Assembly: GCF_963576675.1 (NCBI RefSeq)
Contig: NC_088911.1
Span: 30,116,501-30,180,500, forward strand
Length of the DNA: 64,000 bases
Reading direction: 5' to 3'
Origin: Euphorbia lathyris
Lineage: Eukaryota; Streptophyta; Magnoliopsida; Malpighiales; Euphorbiaceae
Shown: positions 33,510-45,008 of the stretch, piece by piece
Layout: each line of letters opens with the position of its first letter
Numbering within the stretch: the first letter of the stretch is position 1
Program-made: the position numbers and the translations under genes
Notes under the pieces: generated by a model
The model's database searches: none
Seen by the model: only the letters and a program-made list of their open reading frames with translations
What the model was told of the DNA's origin: nothing

Positions 33510-33894
33510 CATTAAAACCTTTATAAATTAATACTCGATAAAATTAATAAACTCTTTAAAATAATAATTTTTTCCGGTCCCGACTTGGACCAGTTCAAAA
33601 AATGATCAATTTTAATAAATTAATAAGATAATAATTTTCTAAAACAAACCCTTATAAATACATTGTATTATTACCTCTATAAATTAATAATTTCTCAAAT
33701 ACATATGACAAATCTATACTATATATAATTACGGAAGCAGAGAGAAATGAGAAGAAGTGTTTTAGAAGCAAGAGTTACGGGAAGATGAAAAAACACAAAG
33801 CAAAGGAAATCCAAAAGTCACAAATAAACTTCTATATAAAGCATGATAGATAGTATTCCACCAATGTATTCGTTGGTCATGATAGATAGTATTA

Positions 33895-34690
33895 TATTTC
33901 TGAAGGTAAATATTCGATTTTTTTTCATATGTTGTAGTTATTTTGTTCTCAATTATATTATTGTTTTATTTTTATTAAACAATAGTTGTTATAGTTTCAT
34001 CTTTCATGTTCATTTCTGTTGTTACACAGGTTCTATACCTCTCGCTATCTTATCCATGTTTTCTTTTTTCTTTGTCTTTTTTTTTCCAAACTGATAGCTT
34101 CAATTGAAGAAATCCGACAGAAATAGAAGATGCATGAACAACTAAAATCGGAAAACACAAAAGTGTCAAAAATTACAAGAAATTCTTATGTTTCTCAAGG
34201 TAATTATTCGATTTTTTTTCATATGTTGTAGTTATTTTTGTTCTCAATTGTGTTGTTGTTTTCTTTTTATTAAACAATAGTTGTTATAGTTTCATTTTTC
34301 AGAGATGAAATTCCATTTCTGTCGTTAACCAGGTTCCATACCTCTCGCTACCTTATCCATGTTTTCTTTTTTATTTGTTTTTTTTTCAAAATGACTAAAA
34401 TAAAGATTTTGTAAATTTGTATTCTTTTTTAGTATATGTTGCTAGGTGTTATCGTTTCGATTGCTAACTCTTAACTAAAATTTAGATTTTCGGCTTTATA
34501 TGAACTCAATTTTTGGCTTTCTCAATTGTGATGTTATTTTATTTTTATTAAACAATTATTGTTATAGTTTCATCTTTCAGAGATGAAATTCCATTTCTAT
34601 CGTTATCCAGATTCCATACCTCTCGCTACCTTATCCATGTTTTCTTTTTTATTTATTTATTTTTCAAAATGACTAAAATAAAGATTTTGT
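33895..34690 (+). repeat. Three degenerate direct repeats of about 200-300 bp inside the Helitron
   Basis: Each unit runs TTCTCAATT(A/G)T...TTATTTTTATTAAACAAT...TTGTTATAGTTTCAT...CCATTTCTGT...CTCTCGCTA(C/T)CTTATCCATGTTTTC. Units begin near 33895, 34190 and 34515. The same three units occur in copy 2 at about 43325-44100, so the triplication predates duplication of the element. Confidence 0.85.
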
Positions 34691-35782
34691 ATATTTGCAT
34701 TCTTTTTTAGTATATGTTCCTAGGTGTTATCGTTTTAATTGTTAACTCTAACTAAAATTTAGATTTTCGGCTTTTTATGAACTCAATTTTTAGTTTTAAT
34801 TGAAGTTAGATTAATTTTTCTAATTCGGAACATGTTGAAATCCACTCATTTTTTTAGTTTGAGTTTAGCTAATTGATATGGATTGTATTTTTTTTATTTT
34901 TATGCATTTTGGTACAAATAGATATAAAGTTTCACACGATAGTTGTTCATTGAAGTTTGAGACATATTAAATAAAATATTAAAGAGATATTGGAATATTA
35001 TACTTACAATGAAGTTTATTTCAATATAAATTATGTTATATTATTATTATTATTATTATCAAGAAGTTTTTTTTTCAATTTTCTAGACAAGGAGATTGTA
35101 AGCGTCTAATACGCTTGATAAGATGTGGATTATGCTAGATACGAATTCAAAATCAAGGTAAATAAAAATAAATTTTGATGCTCAAAATCCTAAAAATGTA
35201 CATTAATTATGGATATTGAGATAATTGCTTTTGCAACATTGGCTTATATAATTTTTAACTATTATATTATGGTTCGTATAAAATTGTTAGTATTTGAAGA
35301 GTTTTTAACAGATGAAAATGAAATATGATCATAAGACAAATTATTGAAAAATATTAATTAAGAAAATATTATTATTTGAATCTCTTCAAATTCTCAAATG
35401 TTGAGCATAATGATTCTAATTAATATAATTAATTTCACATATTAATTATAAAACTTTTTTTTTGTACTGAGTGGTTACAATTGTGATTTAATTCTATTTA
35501 ACTAAAATTAATTTATGGACTTAATACTTTATTAAGAAAAAATAAAATATTTAATTAATGGGCAAAATATATTTTCACTCTCCTCTTTATACGCTTATGT
35601 CTCGACATTCTGTCTTATTTTCAAAAAAAAAAAACCGAGAGAAAGATGGTTCTCTCCTAATTATCTTTTTCGTCCCTTCATTTTTTTTTCAATTCTTTTA
35701 TTTGTTTTTCTTACTTACAAAATTCAAAAATATATAATTATTAGAAAATATTATTGAAGTCAAATAAGTGATATCTGCGAGT

Positions 35783-35929
35783 ATGACTGATATTCTATAT
35801 AGTGAAAGAATGAAGAACAAATTGATCGAATGTCTTGATGAGATATTACGAGATGAAAATAGAAGAAATCATTATCTTAAACTGATTCAATTAGATATAT
35901 TGTGTTATTGTAGCAGAATGAATAATTGA
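35783..35929 (+). CDS. 48-codon ORF conserved in both Helitron copies (copy 1)
   Basis: It opens MTDILYSERMKN and ends YCSRMNN, with a charged middle (IECLDEILRDENRR) that could form an amphipathic helix. I do not recognise it. The same ORF at 51525-51671 is open with the same length. The copies differ at about six bases, and most of the changes alter amino acids. That does not indicate purifying selection. It may be a captured exon or chance. Confidence 0.3.
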   Translation: MTDILYSERMKNKLIECLDEILRDENRRNHYLKLIQLDILCYCSRMNN

Positions 35930-36654
35930 ATTCGAATACTTGGTGATCATGAAATTCCATCAACCAAAATAATTTTCATCAAGATGAATTTGTGACTAAT
36001 TCTTACGAATTTTATTTTTTTATATGTAACATATTGAATTGATAAAGTTTCTTCATATGCAACATTAGAAAAGTATTGATTGTAATAGTTTATAGAATAA
36101 TATATTGATGGTGCTTTCATTTTAACATACATTGTAATTCTTTTGTATCGTAGATATAATATTTAATTTTAATTGTAGTTTAATTCAATTTTTGTTTAAC
36201 CTATATTGTAATTCTTTTGTATCGTAAATATAATATTTAATTTTAATTATAGTTTAATTCAATTTTTGGTTTTTTATTATATTCTAATATATTTCTTAAT
36301 TAATCTGCTATTTTATTATTATTGTTTCACGGAATATTTGGAATATGAAAATGTATTAAAATTCCTAAAAAGTACAAATCATTGAATTTTGTAAAAATAA
36401 ATAAATCATTTATCTTTAGTTAAAATTCTATAAAAAAAAGTAGTCAATTGTTTTTAAAATTAATTTAATTTGAATTATCATTAAAAAATATATATTAATT
36501 TCAAATATACATAATATAAATTTTTTTCATAGCATGATATAAAATTATTTAAAAGTAAATATGTCAATTTATTTATTTATCTAAATTATATAAAAGTTTC
36601 ATACCCCGTGCATCGCACGGGTTTTCGACTAGTATATATAGATATACATACTTG

Positions 36655-37080
36655 GGATACTTTAGCAAAATATGAATCTATAGTATTTTGTTTTTTATTG
36701 AAATTTAAATCTAGTTGAATTTTATCTCTAACTATTCTCGGTGCATTCAAAAGTTCTGGTGTATCCTTGTCAAATTTTAACAAAAAATTGTAAAGAGTGG
36801 ATGATGCTATAATTGCTTACTTTCTTGTGACTGGTTATAAAGGTATCAAATCATCTTCAGCTTCATTCTCAATTGAATTTTGCATAACGCTTGATACAAT
36901 TTTTTCTAAACTTTGGACTTATGAGCATTCATTGTTTTAACCTGGATAATCCAATATTTGATTGACATTTATTTGATTGCGGTAACCAAGCTGACCTATC
37001 ATTCCCTCAAGTTCATGAATGTCTTCTTCCGTGATTGCTTCCTCTAAATTTGTTGTGACATATTCATCCCCGTTACGAAT
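36655..37080 (-). pseudogene. C-terminal remnant of pogo/Tigger-type (CENP-B-like) transposase
   Basis: A minus-strand frame from about 37080 reads DEYVTTNLEEAITEEDIHEL, then LGYRNQINVNQILDYPG, LIPL, PVTRK, TPELLNAPRIV, LDLNFNKKQNTIDSYF. This matches the C-terminal tail of plant Tigger-like transposases as I know it. Four in-frame TAA stops fall where that tail usually has an acidic residue. The DDE core and the DNA-binding N-terminus are absent. It is clearly non-functional. Confidence 0.75.
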
Positions 37081-37335
37081 TTTGTAATGTTTGAAACAAT
37101 TAATAATTTAAATTTATTTTTAAAAAATTTAAAATCACTCTATAAATTAATAATTATTAATTTATCGATTAATTAATATATCTCTAAATTAATAAAATTC
37201 CATGGTCCCAACATTATTAATTTATAGAGGTTTTACTGTATATTGATTTTTAATAAATATATATACGCATTTATTCTATTAAAAAAATTAATGTATGTAT
37301 AACTTGAAAACTTTTGGTTACTTTGTTTTTTTTAT

Positions 37336-37897
37336 AAGGGTAATTAATTTATTAGTCCCTATATTTTGACAAAACACACTGTTTAGTCCCTGTATTTTCA
37401 AAAACACATGATAAAGTCTCTAATCTTTTTTTCGATGAACTGTTTAATCCCTAACGTTTTTCTCAGTGAACTGTTTAGTCCATGCCGTTAGACTCTCATG
37501 AAGATTTTTAGTCAATTTGGATTTGCGTTCTTCTTTTCCTTTATTTTCATTTCCTTTAAACTCTAATGCATCTGAAATCAATTTTGAGTGTTCTTCTTCT
37601 TGATTTTCTCCTTAATCGTTCAAATTCGTAAGCATTAGGTCTGTTCTTTTTCTTGTTCTCCATACAAATAACTTCTTCTTCTAAATTGGATTTCCTCTTC
37701 TAAAGTTTGAAGGTAAATAGTAAAGTGTAATTTAGTCATTTCCGAAGTCATAAACGGTAAAAAATCTAACAAACAGACGGAAGGACTAAACAGTTCACTG
37801 AGAAAAAGGTTAGGGACCTTATCATGTGTTTTTGAAAATAGAGGGACTAAACAATGTGTTTTGTCAAAATATAGGGACTAATAAATTAATTACCCTT
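37336..37897. mobile_element. Foldback MITE with about 170-bp inverted repeats
   Basis: The left arm begins AAGGGTAATTAATTTATTAG and the right arm is its inverted copy. The match continues through AGTCCCTATATTTTGACAAA, a CATGATAA(A/G)GTC block and CTCAGTGAACTGTTTAGTCC, about 170 bp. The spacer has no ORF. T-rich flanks make the target duplication ambiguous. Likely MULE-derived. Confidence 0.75.
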
Positions 37898-38245
37898 TTT
37901 ATAAAGTAATATTACTTTATTTTTTTCGTCCGTTAGATCACGAGATAGAAAATTAATCCAATAATAAAAAATAACAAAATTATCATTTAATAATAAACAA
38001 AAAATAATAATAATTACTTTGTAAAAAATAAAATAATCATAATATCTATCTAAAAATACTAATATTTAAGTAAAACTAAAATATTGTCATAAAATTATGA
38101 ATAATTTAGTTAATATTGTCAATATTTTATTTGAACTAAATTTTGAGTATAATTATATGTTTTGTTTTTATTTGTTACAAATTTAGGAGATAATAAATAT
38201 AATACTTATTTTACTTTAATTGACTTTTATCAATATTCAAATATA

Positions 38246-38443
38246 GGGAAAAAAATCTTCTGTCCCGAATTTCCTGTCCCCTTCCCTGTCCCCCATTCAA
38301 TTTTTGACATGTGTCCTTTTTATCTTACTTTATTGCTACTAACTATGGTTAGATATACTTAACTTTGGTTAAAGTGTAGTTAAAGGGGACGTGTCAAAAA
38401 TTGAATGGGGGACAGGGAATTCGGGACAGAAGATTTTTTTCCC
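38246..38443. mobile_element. Foldback MITE (198 bp)
   Basis: Nearly perfect inverted repeats of about 70 bp begin GGGAAAAAAATCTTCTGTCC. The flanks are AAATATA at 38239-38245 and 38444-38450; an 8-bp reading, CAAATATA, is also possible. The interior is too short to code for a protein. Confidence 0.85.
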
Positions 38444-38532
38444 AAATATAGGTATGGCTAATATTGTATTGTTTGTTTCTTTTCCAAAAAAATCATGTAT
38501 TGTTTCAACGCTGGAAAGAAAACAAAATTAAT

Positions 38533-38782
38533 TAGGGATGGCAATGCGTATTATACCCGCAGGTACCTGACACTATCCGATCCTAATGAAACTATCAGTA
38601 CCTTGTATAAAAGGGTATGAGACGAGTATGAGATCAAAACCATTAACTGTTAGAGTAATGGGACGTCGGGTATAGAAATAGCCTCCAGGACTCGTTACCT
38701 GTTAGGTTAATGAAACGGATACGGGTAATTAAAAAAATAAAAGAGCAAGGATTTAGGATTGACATTACAGTTGTCATTCCTA
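38533..38782. mobile_element. hAT-like MITE (250 bp)
   Basis: The ends are TAGGGATGGCAAT and, in reverse complement, TAGGAATGACAAC. The flanks are AAATTAAT (38525-38532) and AAATTAAC (38783-38790), 7/8 identical. It resembles the fragment at 4757-4945. Confidence 0.65.
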
Positions 38783-38993
38783 AAATTAACTATATACGTT
38801 AATTTTACTACAATAATAATAAATACATATGTTTTGGAATTAATAAATACAGAAGTTGACTTTAGCTACATATAGTAATATATTAAAAGGTAAATTATAT
38901 TACGCGAATTGGTTCATTTAAATATTTAAACTCATAACACAATCCACACATCACATATCTAAACTATTTCATTTATAAATTATCTATAATACT

Positions 38994-38995
<2 letters not shown>

Positions 38996-39024
<29 letters not shown>
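38996..39024. repeat. (TA)n microsatellite at the left edge of a foldback element
   Basis: About 14 TA units. A similar run follows the right edge (40922-40943), so the element at 39025-40921 appears to have inserted in a TA microsatellite. Confidence 0.85.
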
Positions 39025-40921
39025 GGGGTGAAATCCAGCGTGACAAGGGCTTAAGTTGTGACAATGAGCTTATTGTGTGACATAACAAAACTACGTAGTT
39101 TTGATGATAATTAAAAAGGAAAGGTGGCAAATTGGTAAATAAAATGAAAGAGAGGATAGAGAAAATTGTTTTATTTTTTTTCTTTAAAATGCATTTTCCC
39201 AACTTTTCCAATCTCGTTTTTCAAAAAATTTTATACCGTTGGACTCGTCTTAATTAAACGGTCATTTTAAGATCCATGAAGCTCAAGTAAAAATATTTCT
39301 GGTGAACGGAATCTGGGTGGGCGTTTTCCGGCGAGAACAAAAGTACCCAGAAAATTCTCAAAACATTCCAAAAAATGTAAAACATTATTCTAAGAAACTT
39401 TAATTCTTGGATCGAAACAGGATTTCTTACGGTTTAGTCCCAATAAAACTTTTTCCTTAATTTTATCCATTTTACATGCTTCAACAATTTGTTGGGACTA
39501 TACCGTAAGAAATCCCGCTTCGACCCAAGATTTAAAGTTTCTTAGAATAATGTTTTACATTTTTTGCAATTTTTTGAGAATTTTCTGGGTACTTTTGTTT
39601 CTCGCCAGAAAACGCCCACCCGGATTCCGTTCACCGGAATTTTTTTTACTTGAGCTTCAGAGATCTTAAAATGACCGTCTAATTTAGACGAGTCTAATAG
39701 TATAAAATTTTTTGAAAACCAAGGTTAAAAATGTCGGGAAAATGTATTTTAAAGAAAATAAATAAAAAAAATTTCTGTTGGAACAATAGAAGTATTATGT
39801 TGGAACAAATGGTACACTGATTTGGAACAAATGGTACACTGATTTGGAACAATATAAGTAGGACAAAAAACATGTCCAGAAAATTATTAAAAAATTCAAA
39901 AACATGTAAAACATAATTTTAAGAAACTTTAATTCTTGGCTCAAAGCGAAATTCCTTGCAGTTTTGACCCAATAAATTGTTGAAGCATGTAAAATGGATA
40001 AAATTAAGGAACAAATTTTATTGGGACTAAACCATAAGAAATCCCGCTTTGACCCAAGAATTAAAGTTTCTTAGAATAATGTTTTACATTTTTTGGAATT
40101 TTTTAAGAATTTTCTGGGTACTTTTTTCTCGCGAGAAAACGCCCACCCGGATTCCGTTCACCGGGATTTTTTTTACTTGAGCTTCAAGAATCTTAAAATG
40201 GCTGTCTAATTTAGATGAGTCTAATAGTATAAAAAATTTCGAAAAACGAGGTTAGAAATGTCAGAAAAATGTATTTTAAAGAAAAGAAATAAAACAATTT
40301 TCTGTTGGAACAATATAAGTATTATGTTGGAACAAATGGTACACTGATTTGGAACAACGTAAGTAGGACAAAAAACGTGTCCAGAAAATTATCAAAAAAT
40401 TCCAAAACATGTAAAACATTATTTTAAGAAAGTTTAATTCTTGGCTTAAAGCGAGATTCCTTACATTTTTTACCCAACAAATTGTTGAAGCGTGTAAAAT
40501 GGATAAAATTAAGAAAAAAGTATTAATGGGACTAAACCGTAAGAAATCTCGCTTCGACCAAAGAATTAAAGTTTCTTAGAATAATGTTTTACATTTTCTG
40601 GAATTTTTTGAAAATTTTCTGGACACTTGTTTTCTCGCCGGAAAACGCCCACCCGGATTCCGTTCACCGGAACTTTTTTTTACTTAAGCTTCATGGATCT
40701 TAAAATGACTATTTAATTAAGACGAGTCCAACGGTATAAAAATTTTTGAAAAACAAGGTTGGAAAAGTTGGGAAAATGCATTTTAAAGAAAAAAATAAAA
40801 CAATTTTCTCTTTCCTTTTATTTACAAATTTGCCACCTCCTTTTGGTTAATTACAAAATTGGTCCTTGTCACACAATAAGGTTTGTCGCATCATAAGAGA
40901 TGTGTCACACCTGATCTCTCC
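39025..40921. mobile_element. Large foldback element with internally reiterated arms (1.9 kb)
   Basis: The left end GGGGTGAAATCCAGCG and the right end in reverse complement GGAGAGATCAGGTGTG start arms that stay inverted-repeat for over 300 bp. Matches include ATTGTTTTATTTTTTT, TTTTCCCAACTTTTCCAA and TACCGTTGGACTCGTC. Inside, a unit containing 'AAAACGCCCACCCGGATTCC' occurs in one orientation near 39598, 40136 and 40643 and in the opposite one near 39315. A GAACAAATGGTACACTGATT unit is also tandemly repeated. No protein is encoded. Confidence 0.8.
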
Positions 40922-41046
40922 TATATATATATATATATATATAACACTTAGACCATTTTTCTTCCTTCTTCCTCTCTTTACTTGCGAACTCGAACTCGAA
41001 ATGCTTTTCAATCTCTACGAATTGGAAATGCTTTTCAATCTCTAGG

Positions 41047-41620
41047 GCCACATATCAACGTCAACGACGACATACTGGTTCTTAGCAAATGCGAAGAAGA
41101 TCATCCGTGAGACCTCGTCGATGCATTCAGCATTTTTCACTAGTACCAACTTAAACTCAACCTAAATAATTGCATATTTGGTATCTGGTCAGGGAAATTC
41201 CTTAGATACGTGGTCTTCGTCTGAGGAATCGAGCATAATCCCGATAAAACTCAGGCGGTCCTCGACATAACCCCACCAACCAATCTGTAGGGCGTCCATA
41301 AACTCAACGGTAAACTCATCCCGATCGGTTGATTCATCTCATGCTCTACACACTGATGCCTAGAGGATCCTAAAGAAAGACCACACTTTCACTTGGAACA
41401 TGGACTGTTAGGATGCCTTCGACGCCATCAAAACCTTTCTCTTCACTACTATTAACACTCAAGGCAAGCGAAGACCTCAACCTTTACTTTACCATCACCA
41501 ATGATGTTAAGCTTTGGTAATCACCCTAAAACTTAAATACCAAACCCTCGATAAGAAGGCACAGAAACCTTACCTATATACTACCTCAGTAAAATCTTAT
41601 TATAAATACTAGAGTTGGAG
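41047..41620 (+). pseudogene. Decayed Ty3/Gypsy reverse transcriptase remnant
   Basis: In plus-strand frames with several stops one reads DDILVLSKCEEDHP, LKLNLNNCIFG, SGKFLRYVVF, NPDKTQAVLD, FISCSTH and TFTWNMDC. These follow the palm/thumb order of Gypsy RT (VDDMLVKS, KCTFGV, GKFLGF, NPDKI) as known in the Tat/Athila lineages. No LTR or complete end can be tied to it. The piece at 58960-61130 covers the next part of a similar pol gene but is 17 kb away. Confidence 0.7.
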
Positions 41621-42911
41621 CCCTGTGATGAAAACTTTTAAAGATGATTGTCAAATACAATCGAACATAGATCATGGAAAAATCTCTCATTAGAAGGTCA
41701 AAGTTAACCCTTTTCAATTCAAAACCAAATTTTTCAAAACACCAAATTGAATTTTAGGACATATTAGTGTGTCATGTCACACACTTTTCCGAGCTCAATT
41801 CGGTGGTCTAACGAAGAATCTGTGACTAGTTGAAGTTCCGGGTGAAATCCGGGATAAAATGGACAATAACCTCAAGTCGGGTCATTTTTAACCTTAGACC
41901 GTGAGGTACAAAAATGTATGTCTCATCAAAATGAGTCCAATGACACAAGAATAGTCAAAATCGAAGACCGAAAAAATCATTTTTTCCATGAAAAACAAAT
42001 ACAACAGATTATCCGTCAGTAATCCGTCTGTACACCAAGAAATGGGTTGGGCCCAGAAAACAACCCAGCTCGCCCCAGCAGCCTGTATGCGTGCTTCACT
42101 TTTCATTTTTAGATTATATTCGAAAGTTTAAGGAAAAACTACCCTTTTAGCCCCTAGTTAGTATTCCTTTTTTCCAGTTTTGATCCTAAAACCCTAATCA
42201 AGCCTATAAATAACAACCTTTTACACAACTTTAGGAGGACGAAAATTACACTAAAAATAGTCTTAACTCTGTTTTTATCACTCGAAAAAAAACTCAGCCG
42301 TCTGAATATTAATTTCATGTTCCAATATTTGTGATTTTTCCAATCATCCCACAACCAGGTTTCGGAGGGTCAAATCATATCTATTATTTAATTTTTTATA
42401 CTATAAAATATAGATTTGTTCTTCTCTTTTCCTTTAATGTTGATTTTTATTATCAATAGACTATCAAATATATTTTTCGTATATTTTTTATCACTAAATT
42501 GATTTAAATTAACCCTAAAACAATAGTTTACCAGTTAAATCACTTGTTTTAAGTCTTTTTATTTATTCTAATTAATTTGCTCTTTTTTATACTTCTATTT
42601 TTGAATCTGATATTAATAATATTACAAGTTAATATTATTGATTTAATTGGTTTATTTTGTTCATAATGATGATTTGTGATAACCGAACCAATTCAAGATA
42701 AATTTTATTTTACGGTTGTTTAGGTACCGATAGTTATAATAAAACTTTCTTTTCGATTTATTTTTATACCTAACCTAATAACTTTATTTTTTATTAACCT
42801 TTAACCCTAACTTAATAACTTTAACTTTATTGAATTTTAATCTCTTCATTTTGATCCTAATGTAATAAACTTTATTTTTATTCATTTTCATTCCTAACCT
42901 AATAGTTTTAT
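41621..42911. other. Unassigned intergenic DNA
   Basis: It may contain non-coding retroelement sequence, but I cannot place ends. The last 500 bp consist of imperfect 'TAACCCTAAC(C/T)TAATA' repeats. Confidence 0.4.
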
Positions 42912-42989
42912 CACTACAAAAAAAAAAAAACTGGACATTAATGAGAAAAAAATAATGAGAATATCAAAATATTCTCATTAACAATATAA
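42912..42989 (+). mobile_element. CACTA-type (EnSpm) terminus with subterminal repeats
   Basis: It begins CACTACAAAAAAA, the canonical plant CACTA end. Copies of (A)ATGAGAATA or its complement TATTCTCATT follow, and continue on the far side of the Helitron at 52380-52505. Such clustered subterminal motifs are typical of EnSpm transposase binding sites. The opposite TTTTGTAGTG end was not found, so the element extent is unknown. Confidence 0.6.
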
Positions 42990-45008
42990 TCTATACTATA
43001 TATAATTACGGAAGAGAGAAATGAGAAGAAGTGTTTTAGAGGTTTTTTTGATGAGTTGTCAACGTAGTAAAAAATCAGATTAAAAATATTTAATTAATTA
43101 AAAATAAATATTTAATTAATTAAAAATAACAAATTTATATTTACAATATATTAAATAATTACTAGCCTATTAATTAAAATAATAAAAGAAAGCAAGAGTT
43201 ACGAGAAGATGAAAAAACACAAAGCAAATGAAATCCAAAAGTCACAAATAAACTTCTATATAAAGCATGATAGATAGTATTCCACCATTATATTCATTGG
43301 TCACGATAGATAGTATTATATTTCTGAAGGTAAATATTCGATTTTTTTCATATATGTTGTAGTTATTTTGTTCTCAATTATATTATTGTTTTATTTTTAT
43401 TAAACAATAGTTGTTATAGTTTCATCTTTTAGATTCATTTCTGTTGTTACCCATGTTCTATACATATCGCTATCTTATCCATGTTTTCTTTTTTATTTGT
43501 CTTTTTTTTCCAAACTGATAGCTTCAATGAAGAAATCCGACAGAAATAGAAGATGCATGAACAACTAAAACCGGAAAACACAAAAGTGTCAAAAATTACA
43601 AGAAATTCTTATGTTTCTCAAGGTAATTATTCGATTTTTTCATATGTTGTACTTATTTTTGTTCTCAATTGTGTTGTTGTTTTCTTTTTATTAAACAATA
43701 GTTGTTATAGTTTCATTTTTCAGAGATGAAATTCCATTTCTGTCGTTACCCAGGTTCCATACCTCTCGCTACCTTATCCATGTTTTCTTTTTTATTTGTC
43801 TTTTTTTTTCAAAATGACTAAAATAAAGATTTTGTAAATTTGTATTCTTTTTTAGTATATGTTGCTAGGTGTTATTGTTTCGATTGCTAACTCTTAACTA
43901 AAATTTAGATTTTCGGCTTTATATGAACTCAATTTTGGCTTTCTCAATTATGCTGTTGTTTTATTTTTATTAAACAATTATTGTTATAGTTTCATCTTTC
44001 AGAGATGAAATTCCATTTCTGTCGTTATCCAGATTCCATACCTCTCGCTACCTTATCCATGTTTTCTTTTTTATTTATTTATTTTTCAAAATGACTAAAA
44101 TAAAGATTTTGTATATTTGCATTCTTTTTTAGTATATGTTCCTAGGTGTTATCGTTTTGATTGTTAACTCTAACTAAAATTTAGATTTTCGGCTTTTTAT
44201 GAACTCAATTTTTAGTTTTAATTGAAGTTAGATTAATTTTTCTAATTCGGAACATGTTGAAATCCACTTTTTAGTTTGAGTTTAGCTAATTGATATGGAT
44301 TGTATTTTTTATTTTTATGCATTTTGGTACAAATAGATATAAAGTTTCACACGATAGTTGTTCATTGAAGTTTAAGACATATTAAATAAAATATTAAAGA
44401 GATATTGGAATATTATACTTACAATGAAGTTTATTTCAATATAAATTAGGTTATATTATTATTATTATTATTATTATTATTATCAAGAAGTTATTTTTTC
44501 CCAATTTTCTAGACAAGGAGATTGTAAGTGTCTAATACGCTTAATAAGATGTTTATTATTGAAGAATGTGAATTATGCTAGATACGAATTCAAAATCAAG
44601 GTAAATAAAAATAAATTTTGATGCTCAAAATCCTACAAATGTACATTAATTATGGATATTGAGATAATTGCTTTTGCAACATTGGCTTATATAATTTTTA
44701 ACTATTATATTATGGTTCGTACAAAATTGTTAGTATTTCAAGAGTTTTTAACAGATGAAAATGAAATATGACCATAGGACAAATTATTGAAAAATATTAA
44801 TTAAGAAAATATTATTATTTGAATCTCTTCAAATTCTCAAATGTTGAGCATAATGATTCTAATTAATATAATTAATTTCACATATTAATTATAAAATGTT
44901 TTTTTTTGTACTGAGTGGTTACAATTGCGATTTAATTCTATTTAACTAAAATTAATTTATGGACTTAATTTTTTTGGTAGACATAGGAAAAGAAAAACAA
45001 CAGAAACA

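Larger units (their letters stand above)
33713..36632 (+). mobile_element. Non-autonomous Helitron, copy 1 (2.9 kb)
   Basis: It starts TCTATACTATATATAATT right after A33712 and ends CTAG just before T36633, the Helitron 5'-TC and CTRR-3' rule with A/T insertion. A 6-bp hairpin (CCGTGC-ATC-GCACGG) lies 7 bases before the terminal CTAG. There is no Rep or helicase coding sequence. It contains three degenerate direct repeats (33895-34690), an ATT microsatellite and a 48-codon ORF. It shares the same ends with 42990-52371. Relative to copy 2 it lacks about 150 bp after TGTTTTAGA near 33760. Confidence 0.93.
33510..37238 (-). mobile_element. pogo/Tigger-like DNA transposon with internal deletion and nested Helitron
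   Basis: The ends are CATTAAAACCTTTATAAATT and, in reverse complement on the right, CAGTAAAACCTCTATAAATT. The two-base target TA is duplicated at 33508-33509 and 37239-37240; restoring it rebuilds the host CAAGTATATTGATT. TA duplication and a CENP-B-like transposase remnant identify it as a Tc1/mariner-pogo type element. GGTCCC motifs lie about 60-90 bp inside each end. A 2.9-kb Helitron (33713-36632) sits inside. Outside the Helitron only about 800 bp remain, so most of the transposase is gone. Confidence 0.85.

Noticed and set aside
33713..36632. Autonomous Helitron coding for Rep/helicase
   Set aside because: No HUH nuclease or helicase motif in any frame; all longer frames are A/T-rich noise.
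37336..37897. Inverted repeat as a microRNA precursor
   Set aside because: The arms are about 170 bp and nearly symmetric with transposon-like ends, which fits a MITE better than a miRNA hairpin.
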